64,000 nucleotides of DNA, taken from positions 2,480,001 through 2,544,000 of the forward strand of contig NZ_CP134500.1 of NCBI RefSeq assembly GCF_031760065.1, in the 5' to 3' direction. A program made the position numbers and the translations under genes. The stretch is from Streptomyces durocortorensis (GTDB lineage Bacteria > Actinomycetota > Actinomycetes > Streptomycetales > Streptomycetaceae). Positions 8,698-17,058 of the stretch are shown here, one piece after another. Numbering within the stretch: position 1 is the first letter of the stretch; each line of letters opens with the position of its first letter. Below the pieces are notes generated by a model. It was not told the DNA's origin. It saw only the letters and a program-made list of their open reading frames with translations, and searched no databases.

Positions 8698-8794
8698 GCC
8701 GCCTCCTTGTCGTTCGCCCCGCCGGTGCGGCGGCGGGGAGCGGGCCCTGGGGTCGCGGGGTGGTTCTGCTGTACGGCTGGGCCTCGGGCGTGCC

Positions 8795-10465
8795 TCACAG
8801 CGCTTCCCCCTCGTGAGGGTACGGCTGCTGCTGTACGCCGCCGGCGCCCGGCTCGGCCTGATGCGGGATGCGCGCCTCGTCCGGGGCCGGAGCCGCCGCC
8901 TCCGCGCTCGCCTCGCGGGCCGCGACGACATCGGCGACCGCGTCGAGCACGCCCCGGTAGCCGGAGCAGCGGCACAGGTTGCCGCAGAGGGCCTGCCGGG
9001 TCTCCAGCTCGCTGGGGGCGTGGTTGCCCTCCAGGAGGTCGTGGACGGTCATGGCCATGCCGGGGATGCAGAAACCGCACTGGACGGCTCCGCAGGCGGA
9101 CAGGGCGCGCTGGACGTCGGACGGCTCGCCGTCGACGGCGAGCCCTTCGACCGTGCGCACCTCGCTGCCCGCCGTGGTGGCCGCGGGGACCAGACAGGAG
9201 GCGACCAGACGGCCGTCCACTTGCACGTTGCACGCGCCGCACTCGCCCTGCGAGCAGCCGTCCTTGGCCCCGGCGAGGCCGAGCCGCTCGCGCAGCACGT
9301 AGAGCAGCGACTCCCCGATCCAGGCGTCGCTGACCGGGCGGTCCATGCCGTTCACGTGCAGGACGTAGGAGGCGGAGGGGTGCTCGCTCGGGGCGGGGGG
9401 ATGTGCCGCGGCGGAGGGGGCGGGGGCCTCGGGCACCTGGGCAGCGTCCGCAGCCGCGTCCTGGGTGGCGTCCGCGGGTGCGTCCTGGGTGGCGTCCGTA
9501 AGCGCGTTCTGGGTGACGCCCGGGGGTGCGTCAACGTCAGCGTCCGTGTCCGGGGCGCGAGTGGCTCCCGTGGGCGCGTCCGCGTCCGTGGGTGCGTCCG
9601 GGGCGGCGGGCTCCCCTTCGGCCTCCGGCTCCGCTTCCGCTTCCGCCGTTGCCGCTGCTTCGGGGGCTGCCACTGCTTCGGCGGTGGCAGCGGAGGGGTG
9701 GGCCTGCGTCGGGTGTTCCGCCGTCGGAGCCCCGTCCGGCGTCACGCCCTCCGGCTCCGGCTCCGGTTCCCGTTCCGCTTCCGGTCGGGGTTCCGGTGCG
9801 GCCCAGGGGGCGGGAGCGCCGCCCGGCAGGGTGGCCGGGGGCATGGTGTCGGTGTACCACTGCGGGGTATGCGCCGAGGCCAGGAACTCGCCCGATTCGT
9901 CCGGGAGATCCCCGTCCGCGACCGGGATCGTCCACTGACCCGTGTGGCCGGTGGGGGCGGTGTGGCCCGCGAGGTCGGCGTGCCCCGGGTGGGCGGCCTC
10001 CCCGGCCGGTTGTTCCGCCTCCACCTCCGCGATGGCCTCCGTGAAGTTCCACTGGGCCGTGGCGTGCGACGTGTCCTGGTACGGGCCCGTGTAGCCGTCC
10101 TGCCGGTTCGGCTCGGGCCACTGCACCGCGCCGGACTCCTGGGCGGCGGCGGCCTCCTGGGCCCGCTGCTCGGCCTGCGCCTGCTGGGTCTGCGTCTGGA
10201 TCACCCAGCTGCCCGTCGCCGCCGGGTCGAGACCGGCGGCCGGGGTCAGCGGCAGGATCATCGGCGGGACGTACCCGTGGCCGGGGGCGGCCAGCGGGAT
10301 GTTCGCCAGGTCCTCCGGCGGAAGCTGGACGAACGCGGTGGCGTCGGCGTCGTACTCGCCGCTCTGCGGCGTCGGCTCCCAGCCCCCGTAGCGCGGATCG
10401 GGCCCGGCGGAGCCGTCCTGCCCGCCCTGCTGCCCGGGCTGGTTGGGGTGTTCCTCATTGCTCAC
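8795..10465 (-). CDS. [2Fe-2S] subunit of the Mo-hydroxylase with long disordered N-terminus
   Basis: The C-terminal ~180 residues are a complete xanthine-dehydrogenase-type iron-sulphur subunit: a plant-ferredoxin cluster motif (GCSQGECGACNV plus a later Cys) and the second cluster motif CGFCIPGM with CGNLCRCSGYRG. It would pass electrons from the molybdenum site to the FAD subunit. Ahead of it are about 370 residues rich in Ala, Pro, Glu, Thr and Asp with low-complexity repeats (for example TQDAPADATQDAAADA), with no counterpart in ordinary subunits of about 160-200 aa. Its ATG overlaps the FAD-subunit stop by four bases (ATGA). The reading frame and codon bias are continuous throughout, so the extension is coding rather than a misassigned start. 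A gap of 97 bp separates it from the large-subunit gene. Confidence 0.88.
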   Translation of the reverse strand: MSNEEHPNQPGQQGGQDGSAGPDPRYGGWEPTPQSGEYDADATAFVQLPPEDLANIPLAAPGHGYVPPMILPLTPAAGLDPAATGSWVIQTQTQQAQAEQRAQEAAAAQESGAVQWPEPNRQDGYTGPYQDTSHATAQWNFTEAIAEVEAEQPAGEAAHPGHADLAGHTAPTGHTGQWTIPVADGDLPDESGEFLASAHTPQWYTDTMPPATLPGGAPAPWAAPEPRPEAEREPEPEPEGVTPDGAPTAEHPTQAHPSAATAEAVAAPEAAATAEAEAEPEAEGEPAAPDAPTDADAPTGATRAPDTDADVDAPPGVTQNALTDATQDAPADATQDAAADAAQVPEAPAPSAAAHPPAPSEHPSASYVLHVNGMDRPVSDAWIGESLLYVLRERLGLAGAKDGCSQGECGACNVQVDGRLVASCLVPAATTAGSEVRTVEGLAVDGEPSDVQRALSACGAVQCGFCIPGMAMTVHDLLEGNHAPSELETRQALCGNLCRCSGYRGVLDAVADVVAAREASAEAAAPAPDEARIPHQAEPGAGGVQQQPYPHEGEAL

Positions 10466-11358
10466 GACAGTGCCCTCCCCAGCGCGCGTCGGGCGAGCGC
10501 GGCGACGGTGCGCCGCAGGTGCAGGACGGCCGGGGACAGCGGCGGGGCCTCTGACCCGTCGGCCGGTGGTGCGTGGTCCGGGATGCAGGCCGCCGCGACG
10601 TACTCGCCGAAGGCGGCCAGCGCGTCGGGGGCCAGGCCCCGTTCCCCGTCCCAGTCGATCAGCGAGGCGATCCAGCGCTCCGCCTCCAGCGGGCGCAGCG
10701 GCATCGGGGCGATCGCGCCGACCGCGCAGCGCACCCCGCGACGGGCCGGGTCCAGCACGATGGCGACCGAGGCGGTGGCGCGGCCGGGTCCGGTGCGACC
10801 GGTGGCCTTCAGGAACACCTGCGGGGCGTGCAGCAGCGGTACGCGGACGAAGCCGATCAGCTCGGCCGGGCCCAGCATCTCGCGCCCGGCCAGCAGGTGC
10901 GAGACGGGGATCTCACGGCGGGCGCCACCGGGGCCCGCGATGACCAACTCGGCCTCCAGCGCGGCCAGCACCGGCAGGGCGTCGCCGGTGGGCGCGGAGG
11001 TGGCGATGTTCCCGCCGAGCGTTCCGGCGTTACGGATCTGGGGCGGGCCCGCGGCGCGGGCGGAGGCGGCGAGGGCGGGGATGAGCGCGGCGAAGTCGGG
11101 GCGCCCCATGCGGGCGTGGGTGAGACCGGCGCCGAGCAGTGCGTGGCCGTCCTGGTAGTGCCAGCCGCGCAGCTCGCTGATCCGGCCGAGGCCGACCAGC
11201 CCCGAGGGACGCAGAAGCCCCTTGTTGACGGCCGCCATCAGGTCCGTGCCCCCTGCAACCGGAACGGCTGCGGGCATGGCGCCGAGTGCCGCCACGGCCT
11301 CGTCGAGCGAGGCCGGCAGCGTCACCGACTGCATCGCCTGCGGTGCGTGCGTGGTCAA
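10462..11358 (-). CDS. FAD-binding subunit of the Mo-hydroxylase
   Basis: This 298-aa protein is the medium, FAD-binding subunit of the xanthine dehydrogenase family: VAGGTDLM and the IRNAGTLGGN loop are the two conserved FAD-contact motifs, followed by the CO-dehydrogenase flavoprotein C-terminal domain. It would reoxidise the complex by passing electrons to an acceptor. The TTG at 11358 (LTTHAPQAM) is taken as start because GGGGCAGC lies just upstream and family homology begins soon after; the frame is open up to 11523. It is first in the operon and is translationally coupled to the Fe-S subunit gene. Confidence 0.85.
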   Translation of the reverse strand: MTTHAPQAMQSVTLPASLDEAVAALGAMPAAVPVAGGTDLMAAVNKGLLRPSGLVGLGRISELRGWHYQDGHALLGAGLTHARMGRPDFAALIPALAASARAAGPPQIRNAGTLGGNIATSAPTGDALPVLAALEAELVIAGPGGARREIPVSHLLAGREMLGPAELIGFVRVPLLHAPQVFLKATGRTGPGRATASVAIVLDPARRGVRCAVGAIAPMPLRPLEAERWIASLIDWDGERGLAPDALAAFGEYVAAACIPDHAPPADGSEAPPLSPAVLHLRRTVAALARRALGRALS

Positions 11359-11646
11359 CCCAGCTGCCCCTTCCCGGTCTCCCGGCTGTCCCGCCTGTTC
11401 CGCCGTACGGTACGTGCTCACAGCCCGGACGTGGCAACTCTGGCACATCTTCCGATCGGACCGGCGCGAGGGTCCGCGAAGGGTGCTTCCGTCCCTGACC
11501 TGCGGGATGATCCGGTTTCGCACCTCTTCGACGCAGAGGGTGAATTGCCACTCTTCAGCGAGGCTTGTACGACTTATACGGTTCGCGCCCCCTGGTTGGT
11601 TCCCCGACGGCTCCCGGCAGTTCCCCGCGGCCGACCGCGACGCACC
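11359..11646. other. Upstream region of the Mo-hydroxylase operon
   Basis: No gene is supported. The minus-strand promoter of the operon must lie here. A TATAAG hexamer around 11574-11580 (minus strand) is the only -10-like element that stands out in this otherwise GC-rich stretch; no convincing -35 accompanies it. Confidence 0.4.
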
Positions 11647-11681
11647 GCGGCCGCCGCAGTCGTGGGGACCGCGGCGGCCGC
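11647..11681 (-). terminator. Terminator of the hexosaminidase operon
   Basis: GCGGCCGCCGC (11647-11657) and GCGGCGGCCGC (11671-11681) form a perfect 11-bp stem with a 13-base loop, 18 bp past the hexosaminidase stop. Confidence 0.65.
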
Positions 11682-11698
11682 TTCGGAACGCATCCCGC

Positions 11699-13348
11699 TC
11701 AGACCACCGGCGGCGGCCCCTCCAGCGGTCGGCCGAGGACGCCGGGGCGCCGCTGCCACGGCAGGGGGCCGGCCGGCGGGCGGTAGTCGACGCCCAGGGC
11801 GTCGAGCCGGGCGTAGTGGGCCGCCATCCGGGCGTCGAAGGCGGCGAAGTCCCGCTCGTCCGGGGCGGGCAGGGCGGACCAGGCGACCTCCGAGAAGGCC
11901 GCGAGGCGCGGGAAGACCTGGTAGTCGACGCGGGCCCGGGTCTGCATCACCTCGGTCCAGACATTGGCCTGGGTGCCCAGGATGTGACGGGTCGCCTCCT
12001 CGGAGAGGCCCGGCGGAACGGGCTCGAAGCGGTAGACGTCCTCCAGGGTGCGGATGAACCCGATGGGCATCGGTTCGTCGGGGCCGCCGTCCTGACGGTG
12101 GTCCAGATACACCTGCTGCTCGGGGCACATCACCACGTCGTGCCCGGCCTCCGCGGCCGCGATGCCGCCTCCGTAACCGCGCCAGGAGGAGACGGCCGCG
12201 TTCGGGGGCAGGCCGCCTTCGAGGATCTCGTCCCAGCCGATGAGGCGGCGGCCGCGTTCGGTGAGCCAGGTGTCGAAGTGCCGGATGAACCACGACTGGA
12301 GTTCGTCCTCGTCCTTGAGGCCGAGGTCGACGATCTGGTTCTTGGCGGTGAGGGACTGCTGCCACTGGTCCTTGGGGCACTCGTCGCCGCCGATGTGGAC
12401 GAACGGCGAGGTCTCTGCGGGGAACAGCTCCAGCACTTCTTCGAGGACGCCTTCGAAGAAGCGCAGGGTGTTGTCAGTGGGGGCGAGTACGTTCGGGTTG
12501 ATGCCCCAGGTGTCCCAGACGGAGAGGGTGGTGGTGTCGATGACGTCGGTGTTGCCCAGCTCGGGGTATGCGCTGATGGCGGCCTGCGAGTGGCCCGGGA
12601 CGTCGATCTCGGGGACGACCCGGATATGCCGCTCGGCGGCGTAGGCGACGATCTCGCGGATGTCGTCCTGGGTGTAGTAACCGCCGTGCGGGGTCTCGTC
12701 CCACAGCTCGGAGGCCCGGTGGCCGTATTTGGTGCGTGAGCGCCAGGCGCCGGTCTCGGTCAGGCGCGGGTAGCGCTTGATCTCGATGCGCCAGCCCTGG
12801 TCGTCGGTGAGGTGGAAGTGGAAGACGTTCAGCTTGTGGGCGGCCAGCAGGTCGAGGTAGCGCAGGACGTCGTCCTTGGGCATGAAGTGCCGTGCCACGT
12901 CGAGCATCAGGCCGCGCCAGGGGAAGCGGGGTTCGTCCTCGATGACCACCATCGGGACCTCCCAGGTGCGCCCCTGGGCGATGGGCGCGCGCCGGAAGGC
13001 GTCCGGGCCGAGAAGCTGACGGAAGGTCTGCGCCCCCCAGAAGAGGCCGGCCGCGCCGCCTCCCTCGACGCGGATCGCGCGGCCGTCGACGACGACGCGG
13101 TACGCCTCGGGGGCGAGCGCCTCGTCGAGCGAGAGGGCGATGCCGTTGTCGCCCGTTCCCTCCCTCAGGGGCAGTCCGGTGGCCGCGCCGACCGTGGCCC
13201 GCAGCCAGCGGGCGACGCCCTCGGCGCCCGGCCCGGCGCTGAGCACGGTCTCCTCGTCCAGCGGGTGCGGCCCCGGCCCGGGAGGCACCCGGCTCACCTT
13301 GCGCGGCGCGGGGATCAGGCCGAGTGCCGTCGTGTCCTCGGATGTCAT
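11699..13348 (-). CDS. Beta-N-acetylhexosaminidase, glycoside hydrolase family 20
   Basis: The 549-aa enzyme has a GH20b N-terminal domain (about 10-145) and the GH20 TIM barrel. The catalytic pair is Asp322-Glu323 in HIGGDECPKDQW; the Asp orients the substrate acetamido group and the Glu is the acid/base. Other barrel signatures are FHFHLTDDQGWRIEI, VPEIDVPGHSQAAISAYPE and the aromatic WDEILEGGLPPNA and VYLDH segments. It would release terminal GlcNAc from chitobiose or related oligosaccharides. No signal peptide is seen, so it acts inside the cell on sugar imported by the ABC transporter encoded just upstream (four-base gap to the permease stop). The gene is the last of that operon. Confidence 0.93.
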   Translation of the reverse strand: MTSEDTTALGLIPAPRKVSRVPPGPGPHPLDEETVLSAGPGAEGVARWLRATVGAATGLPLREGTGDNGIALSLDEALAPEAYRVVVDGRAIRVEGGGAAGLFWGAQTFRQLLGPDAFRRAPIAQGRTWEVPMVVIEDEPRFPWRGLMLDVARHFMPKDDVLRYLDLLAAHKLNVFHFHLTDDQGWRIEIKRYPRLTETGAWRSRTKYGHRASELWDETPHGGYYTQDDIREIVAYAAERHIRVVPEIDVPGHSQAAISAYPELGNTDVIDTTTLSVWDTWGINPNVLAPTDNTLRFFEGVLEEVLELFPAETSPFVHIGGDECPKDQWQQSLTAKNQIVDLGLKDEDELQSWFIRHFDTWLTERGRRLIGWDEILEGGLPPNAAVSSWRGYGGGIAAAEAGHDVVMCPEQQVYLDHRQDGGPDEPMPIGFIRTLEDVYRFEPVPPGLSEEATRHILGTQANVWTEVMQTRARVDYQVFPRLAAFSEVAWSALPAPDERDFAAFDARMAAHYARLDALGVDYRPPAGPLPWQRRPGVLGRPLEGPPPVV

Positions 13349-13352
13349 GACG

Positions 13353-14201
13353 TCAGTCCTTAACCGCTCCGCCCAGTCCCGAGACGAGGCGTCGCTGTAC
13401 GAGTACGAAGAAGACGAGCACGGGGATGGTCATCACCGTCGAGGCGGCCATGATTCCTCCCCAGTCGTTCTCGTCCGGCTTGAAGAAGACCAGCAACGCC
13501 ATGGGCAGCGTCGACTGGGAGGTGTCGCTGATGATGAACGACTTCGCGAACAGGAAGTCGTTCCAGGTGGTGATGAAGGAGAAGACGCTCGTCGCCACGA
13601 GCCCCGGGAAGACCAGCGGGAAGAGGATCTGCCACAGGAAGCGGGTGCGGCTGGCCCCGTCGATGTAGGCGGCCTCCTCCAGGGCTTCGGGTACGGCCTT
13701 GACGAAGCCGCGCAGCATCCAGATGGCGAACGGCAGCGAGAAGGCGAGGTGCGGCAGGATCAGCGAGCCGAGCGTGTTCAGCTGGCCGAAGTCCCGCATG
13801 AGGAAGAACAGCGGGATGGTCAGCGCCTCCACCGGCACCATCTGCGCGACCAGGAACATGATCAGCAGGGTGGTGCGGAACTTGAAGCGGAAGCGGGTCA
13901 CGGCGGTGGCGGCCAGGAAGGCGATCAGCGCGGAGGCGATGACGACCGTGCCCGCCACCAGCAGGCTGTTCAGGAAGTAGCGCCCGAAGTCCTGCTGTTC
14001 GAAGACCCGGCGGAACGAGTCGAGCGAGGGGGCCAGCGTCCAGGGGCGGGCCTCGGTGGACTGGATCTCCCCGGCCGGTTTGAAGGCGGAGAGCACCATC
14101 CAGTAGAGGGGGAAGGCGACCGCGACGGCGATGAGCAGGGCGGCGGCCTCGGCGGCCAGCCTGCCGGGCCGCCGGACGCGCAGAAGGGTGCGTGCGCTCA
14201 C
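13353..14201 (-). CDS. Sugar ABC transporter permease (MalG-like)
   Basis: This 282-aa protein has six predicted transmembrane helices and the EAA loop of binding-protein-dependent permeases (ALEEAAYIDGASRTRFLWQILFPLV). It forms the membrane channel together with the preceding permease. The GTG start at 14201 overlaps the upstream permease stop by four bases (GTGA), which fixes the start although the frame is open further upstream. In carbohydrate-uptake-1 systems of Streptomyces the ATPase is usually the shared MsiK protein encoded elsewhere; none is encoded in this operon. Confidence 0.92.
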   Translation of the reverse strand: MSARTLLRVRRPGRLAAEAAALLIAVAVAFPLYWMVLSAFKPAGEIQSTEARPWTLAPSLDSFRRVFEQQDFGRYFLNSLLVAGTVVIASALIAFLAATAVTRFRFKFRTTLLIMFLVAQMVPVEALTIPLFFLMRDFGQLNTLGSLILPHLAFSLPFAIWMLRGFVKAVPEALEEAAYIDGASRTRFLWQILFPLVFPGLVATSVFSFITTWNDFLFAKSFIISDTSQSTLPMALLVFFKPDENDWGGIMAASTVMTIPVLVFFVLVQRRLVSGLGGAVKD

Positions 14202-15184
14202 AGTTCCTCCCCCTGACGCCTCACCAGGCGCAGATAGACGAGCGTGACGGCCAGCAGGATCACCAGCATCACGACGCCGATCGCCGATCCGAGGCTGTAC
14301 TGCGAGGACGCGAACGCCTTCTGGTACGCGTACACGTTGAGCACCAGGTTCTGTCCGGCGATGCCGCCGCCGTTGGTCATGACGTAGATCTGGGTGAAGA
14401 CCTTGAAGTCCCAGATGATCGACTGGATGGTGACGACGATCAGGATGGGCTTGAGCATCGGCGCCATGATGGTGCGCCAGATCCGCCACTGGGAGGCGCC
14501 GTCCAGCGAGGCCGCCTCCAGCACCTCGGTGGGGATGGCCCGGATGCCCGCGTACACGGTGACCATGACGAACGGGAACGAGCACCACAGGACTTCGAGG
14601 AGGACCAGTGCGAAGGCGCTGTAGCGCCCGTACGTCCAGGAGAAGTCACCGAGCCCGAGCACCTTGTTGACCGGGCCGAAGTCGGGGTCGAAGAGGAAGA
14701 CCCAGACGGTGGAGCCGGTGATCGCGGGGGTCGCCCAGGCGCCGAGCGCGGCCATCATCAGCGCCAGCCGGGGCAGGGCGCGGATGCGGGTGAGCAGGAC
14801 GGCCAGCGCGCAGCCGACGAACAGGGTGGAGATCACGCAGGCCGCGGCGAAGAGGACGGTGGCCAGCAGGACCTGCCAGAACTGGCTGTCGTTGAAGAGG
14901 GTGGCGTAGTTGCCGAAGCCCTGGAAGGTGGTCGGTTCGCCGCCGCTGACCTGGGCCTGGGTGTACTCCAGGAACGAGATCAGGCCGAGCTGGTAGATCG
15001 GGTAGACCAGCAGTCCGGCGAGCAGGACGAGGGCTGGCAGCAGATAGAGCCAGGGGGTCCAGCCGGAGTGCCCCCTGGGCGACACGGACCGGCCGCGCCG
15101 GGGCGGGCGGGCGGGTGCGGTCCCGCCGCCCGCCGCGGACGTACCCGCGGCCGGGTCCTTGTACGGAGTGGTGTGCGTGGTCAT
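14198..15184 (-). CDS. Sugar ABC transporter permease (MalF-like)
   Basis: The 328-aa protein begins with a cytoplasmic Pro/Arg-rich tail of about 45 residues followed by six transmembrane helices; the EAA loop reads VLEAASLDGASQWRIWRTIMAPML. It is the MalF-type partner of the following permease. The ATG at 15184 is two bases after the stop of the binding-protein gene, so translation is coupled. The gene sits second in the four-gene operon binding protein - permease - permease - hexosaminidase, pointing to import of an N-acetylglucosamine-containing oligosaccharide. Confidence 0.92.
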   Translation of the reverse strand: MTTHTTPYKDPAAGTSAAGGGTAPARPPRRGRSVSPRGHSGWTPWLYLLPALVLLAGLLVYPIYQLGLISFLEYTQAQVSGGEPTTFQGFGNYATLFNDSQFWQVLLATVLFAAACVISTLFVGCALAVLLTRIRALPRLALMMAALGAWATPAITGSTVWVFLFDPDFGPVNKVLGLGDFSWTYGRYSAFALVLLEVLWCSFPFVMVTVYAGIRAIPTEVLEAASLDGASQWRIWRTIMAPMLKPILIVVTIQSIIWDFKVFTQIYVMTNGGGIAGQNLVLNVYAYQKAFASSQYSLGSAIGVVMLVILLAVTLVYLRLVRRQGEEL

Positions 15185-15186
15185 CG

Positions 15187-16491
15187 TCAGCCCGCGTCGG
15201 CGAACGCCGCGTCCATCTTCTTCGCCGCGTCGTCCGAGGCCCGCGCCACGTCCTTACGGCCGGAGACGATCTCCTGGAACATCGTCGGCAGGACCAGCGA
15301 GGCGTCGATCTGGCCCCAGCCGGGCGAGGCGGGGACGAACTTGGCGCCCGCGCCGAGGGTCCGCACGAACGGGGCGACGAAGGGCTGCTTCTTCGCGGCG
15401 TTGTCCAGGACGTCGGTGTAGGTGGGCAGGAAGCCCATCGCGTCGAACATCTTGGCCTGGGTCTGCTTGCCGGTGAGCGACTTCATCAGGTCGACGGCGA
15501 GGGTCCGGTGCGAACTGCTCTTGAGCACGCCGATGTTGTTCCCGCCCGCGAAGGCGGGGGCGATGGAGTTCTCGGCGACGCCGGGCAGCGGGACGACCGC
15601 GTACTTGCCCTTGACCGAGCCCGCCTCGACAGCCGCGTGGCTGAAGTCGCCGCCGATCGCCATGGCGGCCTTGCCGGAGGCGAAGGCGGTCACGGTGGCG
15701 TTGCCGCCCATGGAGGCGCACTTGGCGGCCGGGCAGTTGTCGTCGCCGAAGAGGGAGGTGTAGGCCTCGATGCCCTTGCGGGACTTCTCGCTGTTGATGC
15801 CCGACTTGTACGTTCCCCCGCTCTCGCCCGCGAGTTCGCCGCCGTTGGCCCAGATGAAGGGCATCGCGCCGTAGGTGTACGCGCCGCCGACGGCGAGGCC
15901 GTAGAGGTCCGGCTTGGCCTTGCGGATCTTCTTGGCGGTGGAGATCAGCTCGGCCTGGGACTTGGGGGCCTCGATGCCGAGGTCCTCGAAGACGTCGGTG
16001 CGGTAGTAGAGGGCCCGGACGCCGACGAAGAAGGGCGCGCCGTAGACCTTGCCGTCGACGGTGACGGACTGCTTGGCGATCGGGTCGGCGTCCCTGGCCT
16101 CGTCCCAGGCGTTGAACTCCTCGGTCACCTCCGCGAGTCCGCCGTCCTTGACGTATCCGGCGGTGTCGGTGTTGCCGTACTCGATGAGGTCCGGGGCGCT
16201 CTTGGGGTCGTTGAACGCGGCCTTGACGCGCTGGGCCCGGGTGTCGACGGGTATGTACTCGATCTCGACCTTCGCACCCTCGTGGGCCTTCTCGAACTCG
16301 GCGACGGCCGCGTCGACGACCTTCTCCTTGGGCTTGTTGCCGACCTCCTGGAAGAGCCAGACACGGAGTGTGCCGGTCTTCTCGTCACCCTTGGCGCTGG
16401 TGTCGGAGGTCTGCGGCGCGCAGGCGGTGGCGGTGAGGCCGGCCAGCACAAGCGCCGCTACTGGGGCGGCAATTCGGGCAGAAAGCTTCAT
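15187..16491 (-). CDS. Extracellular sugar-binding lipoprotein of the ABC transporter
   Basis: The 434-aa protein starts with a lipoprotein signal peptide (MKLSARIAAPVAALVLAGL) and a lipobox ending TATAC, so the mature protein is anchored at Cys24. The body is a family-1 solute-binding protein with features such as EVTEEFNAWDEA, WANGG and FASGKAAMAIGGDF. It captures the sugar and delivers it to the two permeases encoded immediately downstream. The ATG at 16491 has AGGGG about eight bases upstream. Two operator-like sites precede it (16514-16530 and 16587-16602), one of them a DasR-type element, which fits an aminosugar substrate. dasR itself is not adjacent, so this is a second aminosugar system rather than dasABC. 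Confidence 0.92.
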   Translation of the reverse strand: MKLSARIAAPVAALVLAGLTATACAPQTSDTSAKGDEKTGTLRVWLFQEVGNKPKEKVVDAAVAEFEKAHEGAKVEIEYIPVDTRAQRVKAAFNDPKSAPDLIEYGNTDTAGYVKDGGLAEVTEEFNAWDEARDADPIAKQSVTVDGKVYGAPFFVGVRALYYRTDVFEDLGIEAPKSQAELISTAKKIRKAKPDLYGLAVGGAYTYGAMPFIWANGGELAGESGGTYKSGINSEKSRKGIEAYTSLFGDDNCPAAKCASMGGNATVTAFASGKAAMAIGGDFSHAAVEAGSVKGKYAVVPLPGVAENSIAPAFAGGNNIGVLKSSSHRTLAVDLMKSLTGKQTQAKMFDAMGFLPTYTDVLDNAAKKQPFVAPFVRTLGAGAKFVPASPGWGQIDASLVLPTMFQEIVSGRKDVARASDDAAKKMDAAFADAG

Positions 16492-16513
16492 CCGGAACCC
16501 CTACCGGTCATGC

Positions 16514-16530
16514 GTTGCAACATATGCAAC
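16514..16530. promoter_or_regulatory. Palindromic operator near the binding-protein start
   Basis: GTTGCAACATATGCAAC is an inverted repeat (GTTGCA, five-base spacer, TGCAAC) 23-39 bp upstream of the binding-protein ATG. It is distinct from the DasR-type site, suggesting a second repressor, for example of the LacI or ROK type. The regulator is not encoded next to it. Confidence 0.5.
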
Positions 16531-16586
16531 GTGCGTTTCGTTCTGCACAACTGGCAGGAGAGTAGATCCGCGCCCGTACGCCGACA

Positions 16587-16602
16587 AGTGGTCTCCACCA
16601 CT
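16587..16602. promoter_or_regulatory. DasR-responsive element (dre)-like site
   Basis: AGTGGTCTCCACCACT matches the dre palindrome AGTGGTCTAGACCACT, as I recall it, at 14 of 16 positions, with both arms perfect. It lies 96 bp upstream of the sugar-binding protein gene. DasR is the GntR-family repressor of GlcNAc and chitin metabolism in Streptomyces, released by phosphorylated aminosugars. Confidence 0.72.
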
Positions 16603-16637
16603 CTGTGACCAGCGAATGCAGCCCGTGCAACGCGACG

Positions 16638-16662
16638 GCCCGGTCACCACCGGTGACCGGGC
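16638..16662 (-). terminator. Hairpin downstream of the DUF3039 gene (second)
   Basis: GCCCGGTCACC (16638-16648) pairs perfectly with GGTGACCGGGC (16652-16662) around a three-base loop. Together with the next hairpin it forms a tandem stop between the DUF3039 gene and the sugar-operon promoter. Confidence 0.5.
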
Positions 16663-16669
16663 ACGGAGA

Positions 16670-16709
16670 AGGCCCCCGGGCCACGCGGTGTCGCGCGGCC
16701 CGGGGGCCT
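16670..16709 (-). terminator. Terminator of the DUF3039 gene
   Basis: A 13-bp perfect stem built on GGCCCCCGGGCC (16671-16682) and GGCCCGGGGGCC (16697-16708) lies 22 bp past the stop of the minus-strand DUF3039 gene. Confidence 0.65.
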
Positions 16710-16731
16710 GAAAGCCGAAGGAGGGGCGGAC

Positions 16732-17028
16732 CTACTTCTTGTCCTTGCCGCCGCCCTTGCCCTTGTCCTTGTCGCCGCCTGCGCCCATGGACTCGTAGAT
16801 CTCCTTGCACATGGGACAGACCGGGTACTTCTTCGGGTCGCGCCCCGGCACCCAGACCTTCCCGCACAACGCGACCACGGGAGTGCCCTCCAGGGCGCTC
16901 GCCATGATCTTGTCCTTCTGGACGTAGTGGGCGTAGCGCTCGTGGTCGCCGTCGCCCCTCGACACCTGCGGCGTCGGCTCAACGAGGGTTCCCGTACCTG
17001 CCCCGCGATCGGGCTCAAGAGTGCTCAT
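16732..17028 (-). CDS. DUF3039 family small protein with Cys cluster
   Basis: This 98-aa protein belongs to the actinobacterial DUF3039 family. It has a Thr/Pro-rich start, a conserved core (HERYAHYVQKDKIMASALEGTPVVALCGKVWVP) and a CPMC pair near residue 75; with the earlier Cys of ALCGK and nearby His residues this could bind zinc. The tail is a Lys/Gly run (GAGGDKDKGKGGGKDKK). The ATG at 17028 is preferred over an in-frame TTG at 17037. No function is known for the family. It lies 30 bp downstream of yqgE on the same strand and may be cotranscribed with it. Confidence 0.85.
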   Translation of the reverse strand: MSTLEPDRGAGTGTLVEPTPQVSRGDGDHERYAHYVQKDKIMASALEGTPVVALCGKVWVPGRDPKKYPVCPMCKEIYESMGAGGDKDKGKGGGKDKK

Positions 17029-17058
17029 AACCGCCAAGGGTACTGAAAGAGACGGGCA

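Noticed and set aside
6580..9333. Open frame of about 917 codons opposite the Mo-hydroxylase genes
   Set aside because: Antisense shadow of clearly homologous genes on the minus strand.
11699..16491. Identification of the aminosugar operon as dasABC-dasD
   Set aside because: The gene order is similar but dasR is not divergent next to it and the neighbours (DUF3039, yqgE, murA) are those of a different locus.
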